Shown: positions 11,048 through 22,299 of the stretch, piece by piece | Numbering within the stretch: the first letter of the stretch is position 1 | Layout: each line of letters begins with the position of its first letter | Source of the DNA: Karstenula rhodostoma CBS 690.94 | Taxonomy: Eukaryota; Ascomycota; Dothideomycetes; Pleosporales; Didymosphaeriaceae | Direction of reading: 5' to 3' | Assembly: GCA_010093485.1 (NCBI GenBank) | Contig: MU001516.1 | Coordinates: 310,001-374,000 of the forward strand | Length of the DNA stretch: 64,000 nucleotides | Translations under genes and position numbers: made by a program | The notes under the pieces: generated by a model | Seen by the model: the letters and a program-made list of their open reading frames with translations, nothing else | What the model was told of the DNA's origin: nothing | Database searches by the model: none

Positions 11048-12933
11048 ATGGAACAACACCGACCCCAGGTATGTTCATGTTTATATTTATGCTCTTGACG
11101 TCCCCACGTTTGCCAGCGGCCTTCCTCAACGCCCCCGTTCGACCTTGGAACAACGTGGGCTGTAGATCGGATACCCGCCCACGCCCACACGTGCCTGCCC
11201 GCGCGGTTGGACCCGGCAAAGTCAGCAGCTACACCCTCGGACGTCTGCTAATGAGTGCCTCAGCCCCCGTCAAGCCTGTCTCAGGCTTTGCCTTCCATAG
11301 CGTCCCTCACCAACAATCTGTCTGCCGAGCAGAGCCCGGTGCGCCTACGACAGCAGTCTGAGTCCCGCGAGGCCCGTGACTCTGGCAATTGGTCCATTTC
11401 TCAGAGTAAGCGTGAGTGTTGGCCTGTCATCCCCCCTTTGATCTCGTACCTGGCTCAACACTCCCATAAACCAAAACAACCCTCGTGCTGACTCATGCCA
11501 GATTCCTCAGGTGTGTCCAACACGATGGGTCTACAGCTGCAGACCATTCTGAATGCCGAGGACCCGCCGTCGCGCAATGGAGTCCCCGACACACCCTCGT
11601 CGGCACGGTATCCTTCCGGCGTCTCCTCGATACAGCAACAGGTGCGTATGTTTCCGCCAATGCCAAAACGCACTAATCGTTTCGTAGCCGCCAAATGCTC
11701 TGCCATCGCTAAACCAGGGCTTTGACAATCGTCTAAGCTTCGAGGCAAGCTCACAGCAGTCTGTATACGATTCCCGCCGCAGCAGTGTGGACAGCCGCAT
11801 GAATGCTGGCATGACCCATCTGGCCATCAGCCCCGGATCTCCCTACGATAGCCAGAACGCTTCTCGCGTATCCCTCGTGTCGAATCTACAGCAACAGCGA
11901 GGCATCACCGCGGTCGACCAACGTCCGAATGGCGCCTCACCGCTATCGCCCCTCGGCCCTAGACCGGGGGTTCGCACGAACCACCCTCCACGCAGGGCAC
12001 CTGTCATCAACCCGAACCCGCGCAGCGTGTCGGGCATGCCTGATCCTATGGCTGCTGCGCCGACCAAGGGTTACGCTTGGGCTTTCCCTGCCGAGCCCGA
12101 ACTTGACAGAAGGGGTTCCAGCAGTGGCGATTCCAGCGTTGGGCACTCAATCCCGTCGCGTCAGAACAGTTTTGCTAGTATCTTCACCACGGACTCGAAC
12201 CTCCCGAATGGACAGAAGAGACTGGACGATGGTAAGCCGTACGACCTTTGTTATCAATCACCCACTAACTCCGGTAGACATCCCGACTACTCACCATCAC
12301 TCGATGCAACATCGCAATGTCACAAGCCTGCAGACTGCTGAACAAGCAGCCGCTGCAGGCGGTGGCAACTACAGTCGCACCCCTGAGCTCCGTGTAAGCC
12401 ACAAAATGGCGGAACGAAAGCGAAGGAGTGAGATGAAGAACCTCTTTGACGAGCTCAACGCTATTTTGCCCAATTCACCTGGAAGCAAGTCCAGCAAATG
12501 GGAAATCCTGACCAAATGTAAAACCTGTTGCACATACCGTCGTTGACCTTGCTGACTTGTGGCAGCTATTGAATATATCAAGAACCTGGCACGCTCCCAC
12601 GAGAATGCCCGAAGCGAGAACGCTCGGCTGCGACCTGACGCTGAGTATGCTCGCCGGGTCCAAGAAGAGAACGATCTGCTGCGCAATGAGGTGGCCGCTA
12701 TGTGGCAGCATCTTCAACGGACCGATCCCGGCAAGCCTCACGTATACGGAAGTATGACGGGTATGCTGGCGCAGCAGTATGGCAATGCACCGGCGTCGAT
12801 CACGAACACCCTACCGCCGCTTCAGCAGCAGCAGAATCCTCCGCAAGCACCACAATGGGCAGCCCCTCCCCCAACGGCGATGCAAGGAGTTGAATTCGCC
12901 GGTCCTCGTACCTATGAGCACCCTCACCGCTAG
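11048..12933 (+). CDS. bHLH transcription factor
   Basis: Six exons: 11048-11068, 11264-11405, 11502-11641, 11688-12231, 12278-12517 and 12566-12933, giving about 484 residues. Introns after the first are 46-96 nt with good branch sites (CACTAATCG, CACTAACTC). The first exon encodes only seven residues (MEQHRPQ). An alternative acceptor for intron 1 at 11284 would drop seven residues. The bHLH spans the junction of the last two exons: the basic part has H-K-M-A-E-R-K-R-R with His5, Glu9 and Arg13, which in class B factors recognises CACGTG E-boxes. Then come the loop (NSPGSKSSK) and helix 2 (ILTKSIEYIKNL), continuing into a coiled coil (RRVQEENDLL). The N-terminal half is Ser/Gln/Pro-rich and disordered, with SLTNNL and SRQNSFASI motifs. 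Target genes are unknown. Confidence 0.88.
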
Positions 12934-13936
12934 CTGTGTCTGTCTACGATCTAGACTCGGCCAAAATTTCTCGACCACATTCGACCACGTATGCCACGAG
13001 TCCACTTGGACGTTCGGACTATAATTGCAATGATGGTACGCGAAAAGTTGCTGATCTTCTGTACAATAGCATAACCTTGCATCGCCCATTATTCACGGAT
13101 CCTGTCACGTATATCCCACCTCGGTGTTGTCCTCGGCGGAACTAATTTCCTTTGTCTTTCGAAAACACAAGAGATGGATCAATCGGCATCTGGTCTTGAG
13201 AGGGGATTTCAGCGTTTGAGGCAAGTGTACCTCGGGCGCAGCAAGAAATCGAGGCCCAGAGAGCGGTTCTATTCAACTACACTCGAGATATCCATTACCA
13301 TCATTGGGCGTTGGGCGGAGTACTTCATTTCAGACGGGACACGGACGAAACTTGGGGATTTGAAGGCGCCTACGGAGTATCAGAATACGGGATCGGTATG
13401 CATCCTCGCGATGGATTGTCAAAAGTATTATTCGCTCGTGTATCGTAATTAATACGGCTGGATTGGTGTTTTAGCGCAAGCAGTCGACGCGACGTAGTCC
13501 AGGCTTTGGTTGTGCATGCAGAAGCAAGGCAGTTTTGTGTTTTGTTTGATGATGTCACTTTTTGTCGTGCGGCGCCTTGAGCCGCTGCCATGTGCCATGG
13601 GGTCTTAGCAGTGTTTTAGGTAGACTCGAGCAAGCAAGCATCACAGTTTAGGCAAGCATTGTTCGTATCACGCTACGACGGGTCCCGCCGAAGCCACCGA
13701 CGTACGCGCGTGTTGGCTCGGTAGAGTTTCCCCCCTCGTGGTGAGAGAGTGTAGGCGTGACGACGTGGGTGGATGGGTGGGTTTCGTCTACATGGCCCCC
13801 CCCCCCCCGACGCCGCTGGGATACCTAGGTTTTTGCGGATGTGAAGATGTGGGTTGGGTTTTGTGGGTCGTCGGTGCTAGTTGGAGGGGAAAGGTTGCCT
13901 GAGGTAATATTGTACCATGTGCGAATTGGTGGGTGC

Positions 13937-13977
13937 GCTTTGCTTTGCTTTGCTTTGCTTTGCTTTGTTAGGGGGCG
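13937..13977. repeat. Microsatellite (GCTTT)n, about 8 copies
   Basis: A tandem pentanucleotide array in a non-coding region, followed within 30 bp by three GGAGT units. Confidence 0.9.
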
Positions 13978-14869
13978 GGAGCTAGGCGGGTGGAGTGGAG
14001 TGGAGTTCCTGTTGTGCTTTGTGCTTTGCTAATGCACGAACGAAGGGGGACTAAAAAAGCGGCTGAGGCTCGCCCAGCGTCTGTGCGGAGGGGGTTGGTT
14101 ATGGAGAGTAGGATAGAAGGAAGGGTAGTCTATATGGTTTGCAGGGCTTGTGTGGCGGATTTTGTGGAGACGAGGTGTGGTGGGGTTGCGGATGGCGATG
14201 GGCTGGTATTGGGGTGGGTGTGGTGCGGGTTGGGGAAGGTTGGATTGTTTACTACGGTGTGCGCTTGTGAGATGATAATGTGTTTCTGCTATCGAGGGTT
14301 TCGGGGTTGATGTCGGATTGGAGCCTGCTGATTTGGCTCGGGCTAGGATGAGTCGACAGCATGGCGAGGTGACGTTGCATGGCCAGAATTTCATACTAGA
14401 TGAGAGCAGTGTTTTATGGTTTCTTGATTTAGTCTTGTAGTGTACTTTTCTGGGATATTGGTTGTGTTGGATCATGTTTCGCCGTGTGTGACAAAAGTTG
14501 GATTCCGCGCCACGTCGTTGGCCTGTAGTATTAAAAACATTCCCGCACGGGATTTCATATTCATGGGCAAACTTCTCACATGAGCCCCTCTCGAGAGACT
14601 ATCCAGGAAGCGCAAGAGTCCGCCTTCTCCCTCTCCCATCACAGGAATAATCTACCACTGCAGTGGAGCTACCCACCCGCAGGATCATCCCATCATCAAC
14701 GCACATGTCCACCCTTCGATTGTGAACCAAAATCCAAATCCGGTCCATCGCGATCCCACCACCTCCATGCAAAACCGGCGCCCCCCTCCCTCCAACCGCA
14801 ACAGTCACAATGCAAAATCTGCATCTCTCATACCCTGCGCGCATTAGTGTTAAATGCAGGTTATCGCTC

Positions 14870-14952
14870 CGAACCACGGTTCGCCGCCACCGGGCGATTA
14901 CCCAACTCGCGAACTATAGTTCGCCCATTGGCGTGTGACGAACCATGGTACG
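14870..14952. repeat. Three related inverted motifs CGAAC-N-GTTCG
   Basis: The first is an imperfect palindrome, CGAACCACGGTTCG, at 14870-14883. The second is a perfect 16-bp palindrome, GCGAACTATAGTTCGC, at 14909-14924. The third is a partial copy, CGAACCATGGTACG, beginning at 14939. They are spaced about 30-40 bp. They could be protein-binding sites or remnants of a small repeat; function is unknown. Confidence 0.5.
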
Positions 14953-15466
14953 GGCTCCGGGCGCTTTGTTTCACGCATGCACGAGGACCCCACGCGTGCC
15001 GGCGGCGGCGTGCTGTCGATAGCCGCGCGGGCTCAACATGTGAGTGTGCGTTGTTGACGCGGTGCGTGTCTCGGCATTAGTCACTAGTTCGCTATGCTGG
15101 TGCGTGTGGGATGACGTGTGGGTTTTTGTGGAAATTTTTACCAGCTGACTTGCGGGTTGATGACTGCTACGTTTGGTATCTCGTCCTTGCTACCTTCTGC
15201 TTTCAAACACAACCACACAATGGTTTCGGGTTGACGCTGTACAATGGCGAGACCGACGCGGGCTGGAATGATAGAGTCTCTGTAACGAGTGAATTCGTCC
15301 TCGATATCGTCATATGCCCATGGTTTCTAATATCTCGATCAAGCATGCGCTGCTTCCCAGTTCACACCTCGTATCCCGTTACTAAATATCCTCATAATGA
15401 AGCGCCAGCCCATCCCAAAAAAAGACATGGTATAATAAATAGAAAAGAAAAAGCCGACACCGACTC

Positions 15467-15777
15467 CTACGACTTCCCCTCTAAGCTCACCATCCTTTTC
15501 AAATCCCGACTCATCATATTAAACCCCGGCCCTGCCTTCCTCGTCTTATCCAAGAAATTGATGGCCATCAAGACCCCCGAAAGTTCCTCTCTGTTCACAA
15601 ACGTCGTGTGCCCCCATGTCGCTTTACTCGGCTGGAACTCGAAGAAGTGCCTCCCGAGGACAATCCCCTTCCAGCCGCCGTCCCATGCGAAGCGTTCTAG
15701 GGAATTTTCCTGGCACGAGTGTTGTGTAGGAAGAGGGAGGGGGGACTTACGACGATGGTGGGGTTCGTGGCCATCAT
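15467..15777 (-). pseudogene. N-terminally truncated SRPBCC (polyketide cyclase/START-like) gene
   Basis: Two joined minus-strand segments encode about 88 residues: 15774-15751 and 15709-15467, with a 41-nt GTAAGT...CAG intron. The second segment reads ERFAWDGGWKGIVLGRHFFE, then FQPSKATWGHTTFV, an EELSG stretch and LKRMV. This matches the C-terminal half of fungal SRPBCC proteins (RELRWxG...GxHxFE...TxFxxxExFSG...FNxxLK). The preceding NPTIV fits the KPTVV strand just before it. The expected first 70 or so residues are absent; upstream sequence turns AT-rich at about 15800 and no matching exon was found. Either it is a broken gene or the N-terminal exons are unrecognisable. No substrate can be assigned. 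Confidence 0.55.
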
Positions 15778-15799
15778 CGATATAGAAGAAGAGTTGCTT

Positions 15800-16215
15800 G
15801 GTGAGGACAAATTTATGCTTAAGTAGTTTTCCCGCCTTTTATCCTACTCTTCTTTTGTTAACTACTACTTTCTACGGAGCTCCTCTTAAGGCTATATCTT
15901 TATTATTTATAACAAACGAAGTGAGGAATAAACTCTATTACAAGGCGGCTCGTACCTATGCACCGTCTTGGATAACACACAAGGGATCCATGCTACAAGG
16001 CAAGATGTTCGCCCGCATATGCTCACCAACTCACCGGTCTGACCTCTAAGCGCTGATTGTTGAACCAACTCGGAGTAATAAAGTGCATCGCGCGAGAACA
16101 GGACGCGAAGAAAGGCGAGACGTATTGAGGTTAGAACTTCAACCTATAGGCAACCTAATATAGAAATACCTCTAACCTTAAATATAACTTACGCTAGACC
16201 ATCTCGAATACGAGT
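15800..16215. other. AT-rich block
   Basis: About 400 bp with markedly higher A+T and TA dinucleotide density than its surroundings, for example near 15880-15930 and 16130-16200. It contains no frame with domain similarity. The composition resembles RIP-degraded repeat sequence, but no transposon feature is recognisable. It abuts the truncated SRPBCC gene. Confidence 0.45.
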
Positions 16216-16381
16216 AGGAAGGAACCCGTGGTTGACTCCCACTTCAAAGTCACCTCTCACAAAAACGGTAGCTTGTCCCTGAACGCGTCGGACTCGTGTT
16301 CTCGTGACAAGGGTACGTTCGCATGCTACAGGGCCTTATTTCTGCGCCCTCTCATCCGCATACTTGGGAGCTACAGCGAAG

Positions 16382-17177
16382 ATGTCCCGGGCACGCACCG
16401 TACTCATACTGCTCGCGCACGGCATACTGGGGACATCCCAGGTCTCCCTACCAAGCCTGTTCGTCCCCGAAATATACGTTTCGAACACTTTCGAAGTCTC
16501 CATAGCCGGCAATGTACACACCCCCGGCGCCCTGTAGCACGCACAAGCTAAACCCACCCCAGGACGCCACAGCAACGACCTACCTCTTCTCCCCCGGCTG
16601 CGAGAACTTCGCCTGCGGCCCCGTCACGCTGGTCCAAGGCCCCACCACCGCAATCTACAGCGCAGCAAACGTGCCGCCTGGTGGCATCACGACGGTGTTT
16701 TCGTGCGCGCTGTCGCCCGAGGGCGAGCCGACGACTGCGGAGTGCACGCTGACGTCCCACTGGCCGGAGCATGACTGTTGTTCTAGTTCGGATACGAAGC
16801 AGTATCCTCCTGGGAGCGGGTACGCGTTTCCGACGTATCGCGCGATACTGGCTGCTGGGAGCGTCACGGGAATAGGGAGTGCAGAAGTGGCTTCGTCTAC
16901 TAGGAGTGTGGCGCGGGGCTCGGAGAGTGTGTTTACTGCTTCGTCGACTGTGGCCTCCGCGACGGAAGCATCGGCTACTGCGGAGATAGAATCTGCTGCT
17001 GCTACGTCTGGGGCATCGAGTGAGACTGGGACTGGGACGGTCTCGACGACGGTGGCGAGTAGTACGCAGAGTGTGGCGAGCGAGACATCGGGTGGGAAGG
17101 CTCCTGCTGGACCAACGTCTCCTTCGCGCTTTGTGGAAGCTTGTATTGGTCTTGTTGGAGGTTTGTTGTGGCTGTAA
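16382..17177 (+). CDS. Small secreted, Ser/Thr-rich, probable GPI-anchored cell-surface protein
   Basis: Two exons, 16382-16513 and 16563-17177, encode about 248 residues. The 49-nt intron has donor GTACAC, branch AAGCTAAAC and acceptor CAG; both flanking codons are intact. The N terminus is a signal peptide (MSRARTVLILLAHGILG, ending near TSQ). The mature part has a cysteine-containing domain (FSPGCENFACGP, FSCAL, ECTLTSHWPEHDCC) like many ascomycete wall proteins. It is followed by a long Ser/Thr/Ala/Glu-rich stalk from about residue 125 to 225 and a C-terminal hydrophobic tail (CIGLVGGLLWL), which fits a GPI-attachment signal. Function is unknown; a role at the cell wall or surface is inferred. 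Confidence 0.72.
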
Positions 17178-17677
17178 ATGTTACTGTGCGAGTAAATATT
17201 TTGTGGATAATAGTAAAGCTGCACCATGTGGCACTTCGGAACTGAGATAAACTTCGTAGAGATTCCTTATTGTTCGTAGTGCGTGCGACCTTTGTTAATT
17301 GAGCCGCAGTAGGTACAGCGACGTTCAGATCGCTTATCGCTTACCCGAATTGTGCAAGAATTTTGTCACAATGTACTGTATCGGTCACCAATTGAAACAC
17401 AATTTCATAAACTTGATATACATTTAACATAAACTATTCGACGAGCTTTATCCTCCAACACTAGTGTGCTGATGTCGAAGCAAATCGGGATAACTACTTT
17501 TAATCCGTAACGCCAGCCAAAGCCGTGGTATAATGACAGATTACATCGCAGATGTCATGACATGGTTGAGCTTCACATCAAGCTCCATGTGGAACAGGCG
17601 CGCATACTCAACACTTACCGACCCGTCCAAACGAGGGTAGAGTATCATACAGGACAGACGTGCTCATACCGAGGCAC
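17178..17677. other. Intergenic, between convergent genes
   Basis: 500 bp between the wall-protein stop and the nucleolin stop. Nothing beyond 3' flanking sequence is seen. Confidence 0.5.
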
Positions 17678-19205
17678 TTAGAAGGTCATCTTTTGGCCCT
17701 TGAAGTCGCCGAAGCCACCACGGTTGGTCGAGAAACCACCACGGCCACCGCGGGAGTCTCCGCGACCGCCACGACCGCCACGGCCTCCACGACCTCCACG
17801 GTCGCCAAAGCCTCCACGTCCGCCGCCACGGCCACCGCCGCGACCACCACCGCCGCGGCCACCACCGAAGCCACCGCCACGGCCACCGCGGTCACCACCG
17901 CTGTTGTCACGGGCAGCAGCGAAGTCGATGCGGATGTTACGTCCGTCAACGTCCTGGCCGCTGAGGCCGTCAAGAGCAGCCTGAGCCTCCTGGATGGAGC
18001 CGAACTCAACGTATCCGAAGCCCTTGGGGGCACCGGTATCACGGTCGGTGGGCAGCGAGACACGGGTGATCTCACCGAAGGAGCTGAAGGCCTCGCCGAT
18101 GGTGTCGTTGGTAGAGTCGAAAGAGAGGTTGCCAATGAACAGGGTGTTGCTAGGCTCGCTACGCTTATCGCCAAACTGCTTGGCACGAGCGGCGCCCTTG
18201 TCCTGGTTCTGCTGGCGCGGCTGGCTGAAGTCGACGTTCAGAGCACGGCCGTCGAGGTCGGAGTCGTGGAGAGCCTCCTTGGCCGCCTTCGCCTCATCGG
18301 CGTTGCTGAACTCAACGTATCCGAAACTGTAATCCAGTTAGAAAAGTTCAAAGCAGATATTAAGATTGACATACCCCTTGGAGCGACCAGACTCGCGGTC
18401 AGTGATGATACGGCAGCCCTCAATCGTGCCGTGGGGCGCGAAGGTCTGGGACAGCCAGTCCTCATCGACGTTCCAGCTGAGGTTGCCAACGAACAAGTTC
18501 TTGATGCCCTCCTCGCCAGAGGCCTCAGTCTTGGTCTTCTTGACAACGGGCTCGGCCTCGGCCTCAGCCTTGCGCTTCTTGGAGGGAGCCTCCTTCTCGC
18601 TGTCACTGGAGTCGTCGGAATCGGCATCGGAGTCAGAAGAGTCATCCGAAGAGTCCTGGAGGTTTTGTCAGAACGTGAACCAGTTTATACAGCAACGATG
18701 AACGTACATCAGCCTTGGCAGCCTTAGCAGCCGGCTTAGCCTCCTCGGACTCGCTCTCAGAGTCGGAGTCAGAAGAATCCGAGTCCTCCTTCTTCGCAAC
18801 GGCCTTGGCGGGGGTGGCAGCCTTAGCAGCAGGAGCGTCGGCCATCTCCTCGTCACTGTCGGAGTCGCTGTCGGAAGAGTCGGAGCTGGACTCCTCGGCC
18901 TTGGCCGCAACAGCAGGCTTAGCCTTGCCGTTGGCCTTAGCCTTGGTGGTCTTCTCCTCGCTGTCGGAGCTGTCACTGTCCTCCTCAGAGGCGCTGGACT
19001 CAGAGTCCTCGGACTCAGGCTCGGGAGTAGGGGCCTTCTTGGACTTCTTCTTGTCGGCGACAACAGCAGATTTGGCAATGTCCTTGCTCTTGGCCTTGGG
19101 GGTCTGGGAAGGCTTGGTGACGCGACCTTCCTTCACCTTGGGGGCATCGACCTTCTTGGAGGCCTTCTTGTCGGCGCTGGGCTTGGTGGCCTTGGTCTTA
19201 GACAT
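17678..19205 (-). CDS. gar2: Nucleolin-like ribosome-biogenesis protein (GAR2/NSR1)
   Basis: Three minus-strand exons, 19205-18708, 18655-18375 and 18326-17678, encode about 475 residues; the introns are 52 and 48 nt. The architecture is that of Gar2/Nsr1/nucleolin. A Lys/Ala-rich N terminus carries long acidic Ser-Asp/Glu stretches (typical CK2 substrates) to about residue 200. Two RRMs follow. RRM1 starts near residue 218 (RNP2 LFVGNL, RNP1 KGFGYVEF) and RRM2 near 320 (LFIGNL, KGFGYVEF). A C-terminal RGG/GGFGG-rich domain runs from about residue 400 and ends in KGQKMTF. In yeasts this nucleolar protein is needed for 18S rRNA production. The opposite strand shows a 355-codon open frame that is only a shadow. 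It diverges from ALG6. Confidence 0.93.
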
Positions 19206-20029
19206 AATGATGATAGTGTTCTAGTTCTACAATGTATCAGTATGCTGCAGGGTATACCTTCGGAAGACAGAAAAGAGACGAGCAAAGGAAAGAGGTCAGA
19301 CACGAAGGTCTCGGAATTCAAGCGCCGGTCTCGAAGAGACGAAATGCGCTGGTAGCCAACTGTCTCAGATCGCGAAAAGCCCACAGGAAACCCTCAGAGA
19401 AATTTGCGCCTTGCGGCATAAACTTCCGAAGCCCACGTAAAAGCCCACGTTTCAAGGCGCTGTGTTCCCACAAGAAGCCGAGAAGACAAGAGTATAGCCC
19501 TCAGGAGTGAAAAGCCCGCTGATGAATATCGCCGCGCTCTGCTGAGCGACTGGCGTGCCCTCTGTTCCTCTGTGTGTTAAGGAAAATTGTTCGCATGTGC
19601 CCACTGACTTGATTGAATGTGTGTAGAGTCGCAGTTCTCTCGTATATCCCTCAGTAGCTCGCAAGTACCCACAAAGCCACGAATAGAGCCTCGACTGATT
19701 TGTAGAGGAGAAGATGTTGTTGCGCGGAAGAGAGTCGCGAAAGTTTGGGAGAAGAGCAGAGCGCGCGAAAAGTTCGAGCTTTAACCGTCGAAAATTTAGC
19801 GGGTCCTGCGGGTGGCCAATCCGAAGACTGGAAAACTCTTGCTTATCGATAGCACGCTCGCGCTAGGCAACGTTCGTAAAACTGGGGCGGTGGCCGGAGG
19901 CAAAAAATGGGAGGGCTGGAGTGGGTGAGGACCCTTAAGCTTGGCGCCCTAGCGAGTGCGGTACGTCGCCTGCCGGTCGCAACTCCATCCTCCACTACCG
20001 AAGGTACGTCCGCAGGAATTGTTGTTCGA
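19206..20029. promoter_or_regulatory. Divergent intergenic region GAR2 / ALG6
   Basis: About 0.8 kb between divergent start codons, containing both promoters and leaders. An in-frame ATG at 19907 could extend ALG6 by 41 residues, but that extension has no transmembrane or family character. Confidence 0.4.
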
Positions 20030-21829
20030 ATGGCTTCGCCGCAAGGGTACAAGCCTCGTCGGCGGAGAAAGATCGAGGAGGGGTCTCTCGCTCACGTAAC
20101 CCACGGTACCCTCGACCTAGACCAATCCAGCCATGCCCGCAAGCCTGCATTCCCCCTCGTTGCGTTCCTCTGGCCTGCCAAGGGTGTAGTCTCGCAATGG
20201 ATCACCATACCGGTAATCCTCATGGTGGTGGGGCTCTTCCGGTGGACGACTGGTCTATGGGGATATTCTGGCTTCAATTCACCGCCTATGCATGGAGACT
20301 TTGAAGCTCAACGGCATTGGATGGAACTCACCCAACATCTCCCTGTATCGCATTGGTATTTTTACGACCTCGAGTGGTGGGGTCTGGACTATCCGCCTCT
20401 CACTGCGTACCATAGCTGGCTCCTGGGCATCATGTATGTGTGATCTATGCTCGTGTCTTCATAGCTAATGTTAGCCAGCGGTTCCACCATCAACCCCCAG
20501 TGGTTCGCACTGTTCGATTCCCGAGCGCTGGACGACCCATTGTTGAAGATCTACATGCGCGCCACCGTTCTCGTTTCCGAATACCTCATCTACGTCCCGG
20601 CTACAATTATATTCCTGCGAAGGTATTCTCGCGCCGAAAAGGTCAACGTGTGGGAGGCCACGATCGCCCTCGTTGCCATCCTTATGCAGCCTGCGACATT
20701 GCTGATCGATCATGGACACTTTCAGTACAACACCGTTATGCTGGGTCTTGCGGTGGCGAGCTTGTCGAGCATCCAGGCCGGACGTTATCTGTGGAGCTGC
20801 GTGTTCTTCGTGGGCGCACTTGGCTTCAAACAGATGGCATTGTTTTATGCGCCTGCTGTCTTCGCCTATCTCCTCGGCATATGCGTTTTCCCTCGGATCA
20901 ATATTGCAAAGCTCTTGTCCATCGCCGTTACTACTGTCGCGGCCTTTGCGCTCCTCTACCTACCGTTCTTTGTCGGGATCTCGTACGACGCGTATAAGAA
21001 TATGCCGCTCAAGGGCCTCCCGCTGCCTCCACTGTTGGAGTCTCTCCCAATATCGCTGGACCCTAAGGCTTGGTACTACCCCTACGTCTTAGGACTGGGC
21101 CAGTCGGTTCACAGGATCTTCCCGTTCGCACGAGGATTGTTCGAAGACAAGGTGGCCAACATCTGGTGCACTATTCATACCTTCCATAAACTTCACCGAT
21201 ATTCTGGAACCCTTCTTCAACGCGCCGCTCTCGTTGCAACCCTTGCCTCGATTGCCCCACCATGTCTGATCATATTCCTCAAGCCACGGAAACAGCTGGT
21301 CCCTCTCGCCTTTGCCACCACCGCTTGGGGCTTCTTTCTTTGTTCCTACCAGGTTCACGAGAAGAATGTTTTGCTTCCGCTTCTCCCGATGACCGTCTTA
21401 CTGAGTGGACAAGGCGGCCTCTTACCATCCATTCGAGCTTGGGTGGGATTGGCCAATATGCTCGGCGTCTGGACGATGTTCCCGCTGCTCAAGAGAGATG
21501 AGCTCAGAGTGCCGTACTTTGTCATATCTTTGCTTTGGGCATATCTACTCGGGCTGCCACCCGTATCTTTTTCCGCGTATCACGAGGGCACCTCGGGTGG
21601 CCTCAGCTTGCTCACGAAGGTCCTACATCTCAACATCTACGTCGCCATGGTAGGGTGGCACGTCGCAGAAGCTTTCATCGCTACACCCGCCGACAAACCA
21701 GATCTGTGGGTGGTGGCGAACGCTATCATCGGCTGCGGAGGTTTCGTCCTCTGCTACCTGTGGTGTCTTTGGACACTGCTTTCCAAGAGCGAGTTGTTGG
21801 GCTCGAAGGCAAAGAGCAAGACGCAGTAG
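20030..21829 (+). CDS. alg6: Dolichyl-P-Glc:Man9GlcNAc2-PP-dolichol alpha-1,3-glucosyltransferase ALG6
   Basis: Two exons, 20030-20433 and 20479-21829, encode about 584 residues. The 45-nt intron (GTATGT, branch GCTAATG, acceptor CCAG) restores WLLGI-IGSTINPQWFAL. ALG6 signatures are HGDFEAQRHWMELTQHLP, WGLDYPPLTAYHSWLLG, LIDHGHFQYN, FKQMALFYAPAVFAYLL, HRIFPFARGLFEDKVANIWC and QVHEKNVLLPLLP. It is a multipass ER membrane enzyme that adds the first glucose to the lipid-linked oligosaccharide for N-glycosylation. Between FFVGISYDAY and the HRIFPFARG block there are roughly 40 more residues than in the yeast protein, probably an ER-lumenal loop. The ATG at 20030 is preferred; 19907 is an in-frame alternative. 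Confidence 0.93.
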
Positions 21830-22034
21830 ACCAGGCTTGTGGTTTTCGTTTTTTTTGGACATTCAAATACCAAGATACCCATTTCTTCAGAGTCGCGCGT
21901 TAGAGAGAAGTTCGGTTTCATTCATGTACAAGTGGGTATGTAGCGGTTCTCCCAATGCTCCGATCGATGCTTCTGTTGTACAGTATATGCCTCTTCCAAT
22001 ACGTATCATACATCGCCTTTCCCGCAACAACCCA

Positions 22035-22299
22035 TTATATCTCGAAGCCGTAGCCCTTCATGCAGAGTTTGTATTTCGTAACTAGGTCGGCGCAGTCTTC
22101 TTGCGGGTTTTTGGCGTCAGAGAAGAGCATGCATTCGTCGCGCTTGGCTTTCTCCTCGTTGCAGACGCAGCAGGGCTGGATGGAAGTCAGCGGTTGCCAC
22201 TAGGACCCTTTAGTGAGCTCATACCTTCGGCTTCCCGGGGGTCTTCACGTCTGCGCCTAGGTTGGCGGCGGTCGGTGGCGGAGGGGCCGGTGCTGTCAT
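22035..22299 (-). CDS. cox17: Cytochrome c oxidase copper chaperone COX17
   Basis: Two minus-strand exons, 22299-22225 and 22175-22035, encode 71 residues; the 49-nt intron has donor GTATGA and acceptor CAG. The product has KPCCVCNEEKAKRDEC, where the adjacent cysteines bind Cu(I), followed by the twin CX9C helices (CNEEKAKRDEC and CADLVTKYKLC) and ending KGYGFEI. This is the diagnostic COX17 layout. The protein sits in the mitochondrial intermembrane space and delivers copper to Sco1 and Cox11 for complex IV assembly. It is easily missed because the longest single frame covers only the first exon. It is convergent with ALG6 and divergent from RNA1, 332 bp away. Confidence 0.95.

Larger units (their letters stand above)
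12934..15466. other. Gene-poor stretch downstream of the bHLH gene
   Basis: About 2.5 kb with no supported gene. It contains poly-C at 13798-13809, a (GCTTT)n microsatellite at about 13937-13977 and a trio of inverted motifs at 14870-14952. Open frames of 60-170 codons lack domains and splice signals. Confidence 0.5.

Noticed and set aside
17660..18727. 355-codon plus-strand open frame rich in Ala/Thr/Val
   Set aside because: It is antisense to the nucleolin gene; its repetitiveness mirrors the RGG and RRM codons on the other strand.
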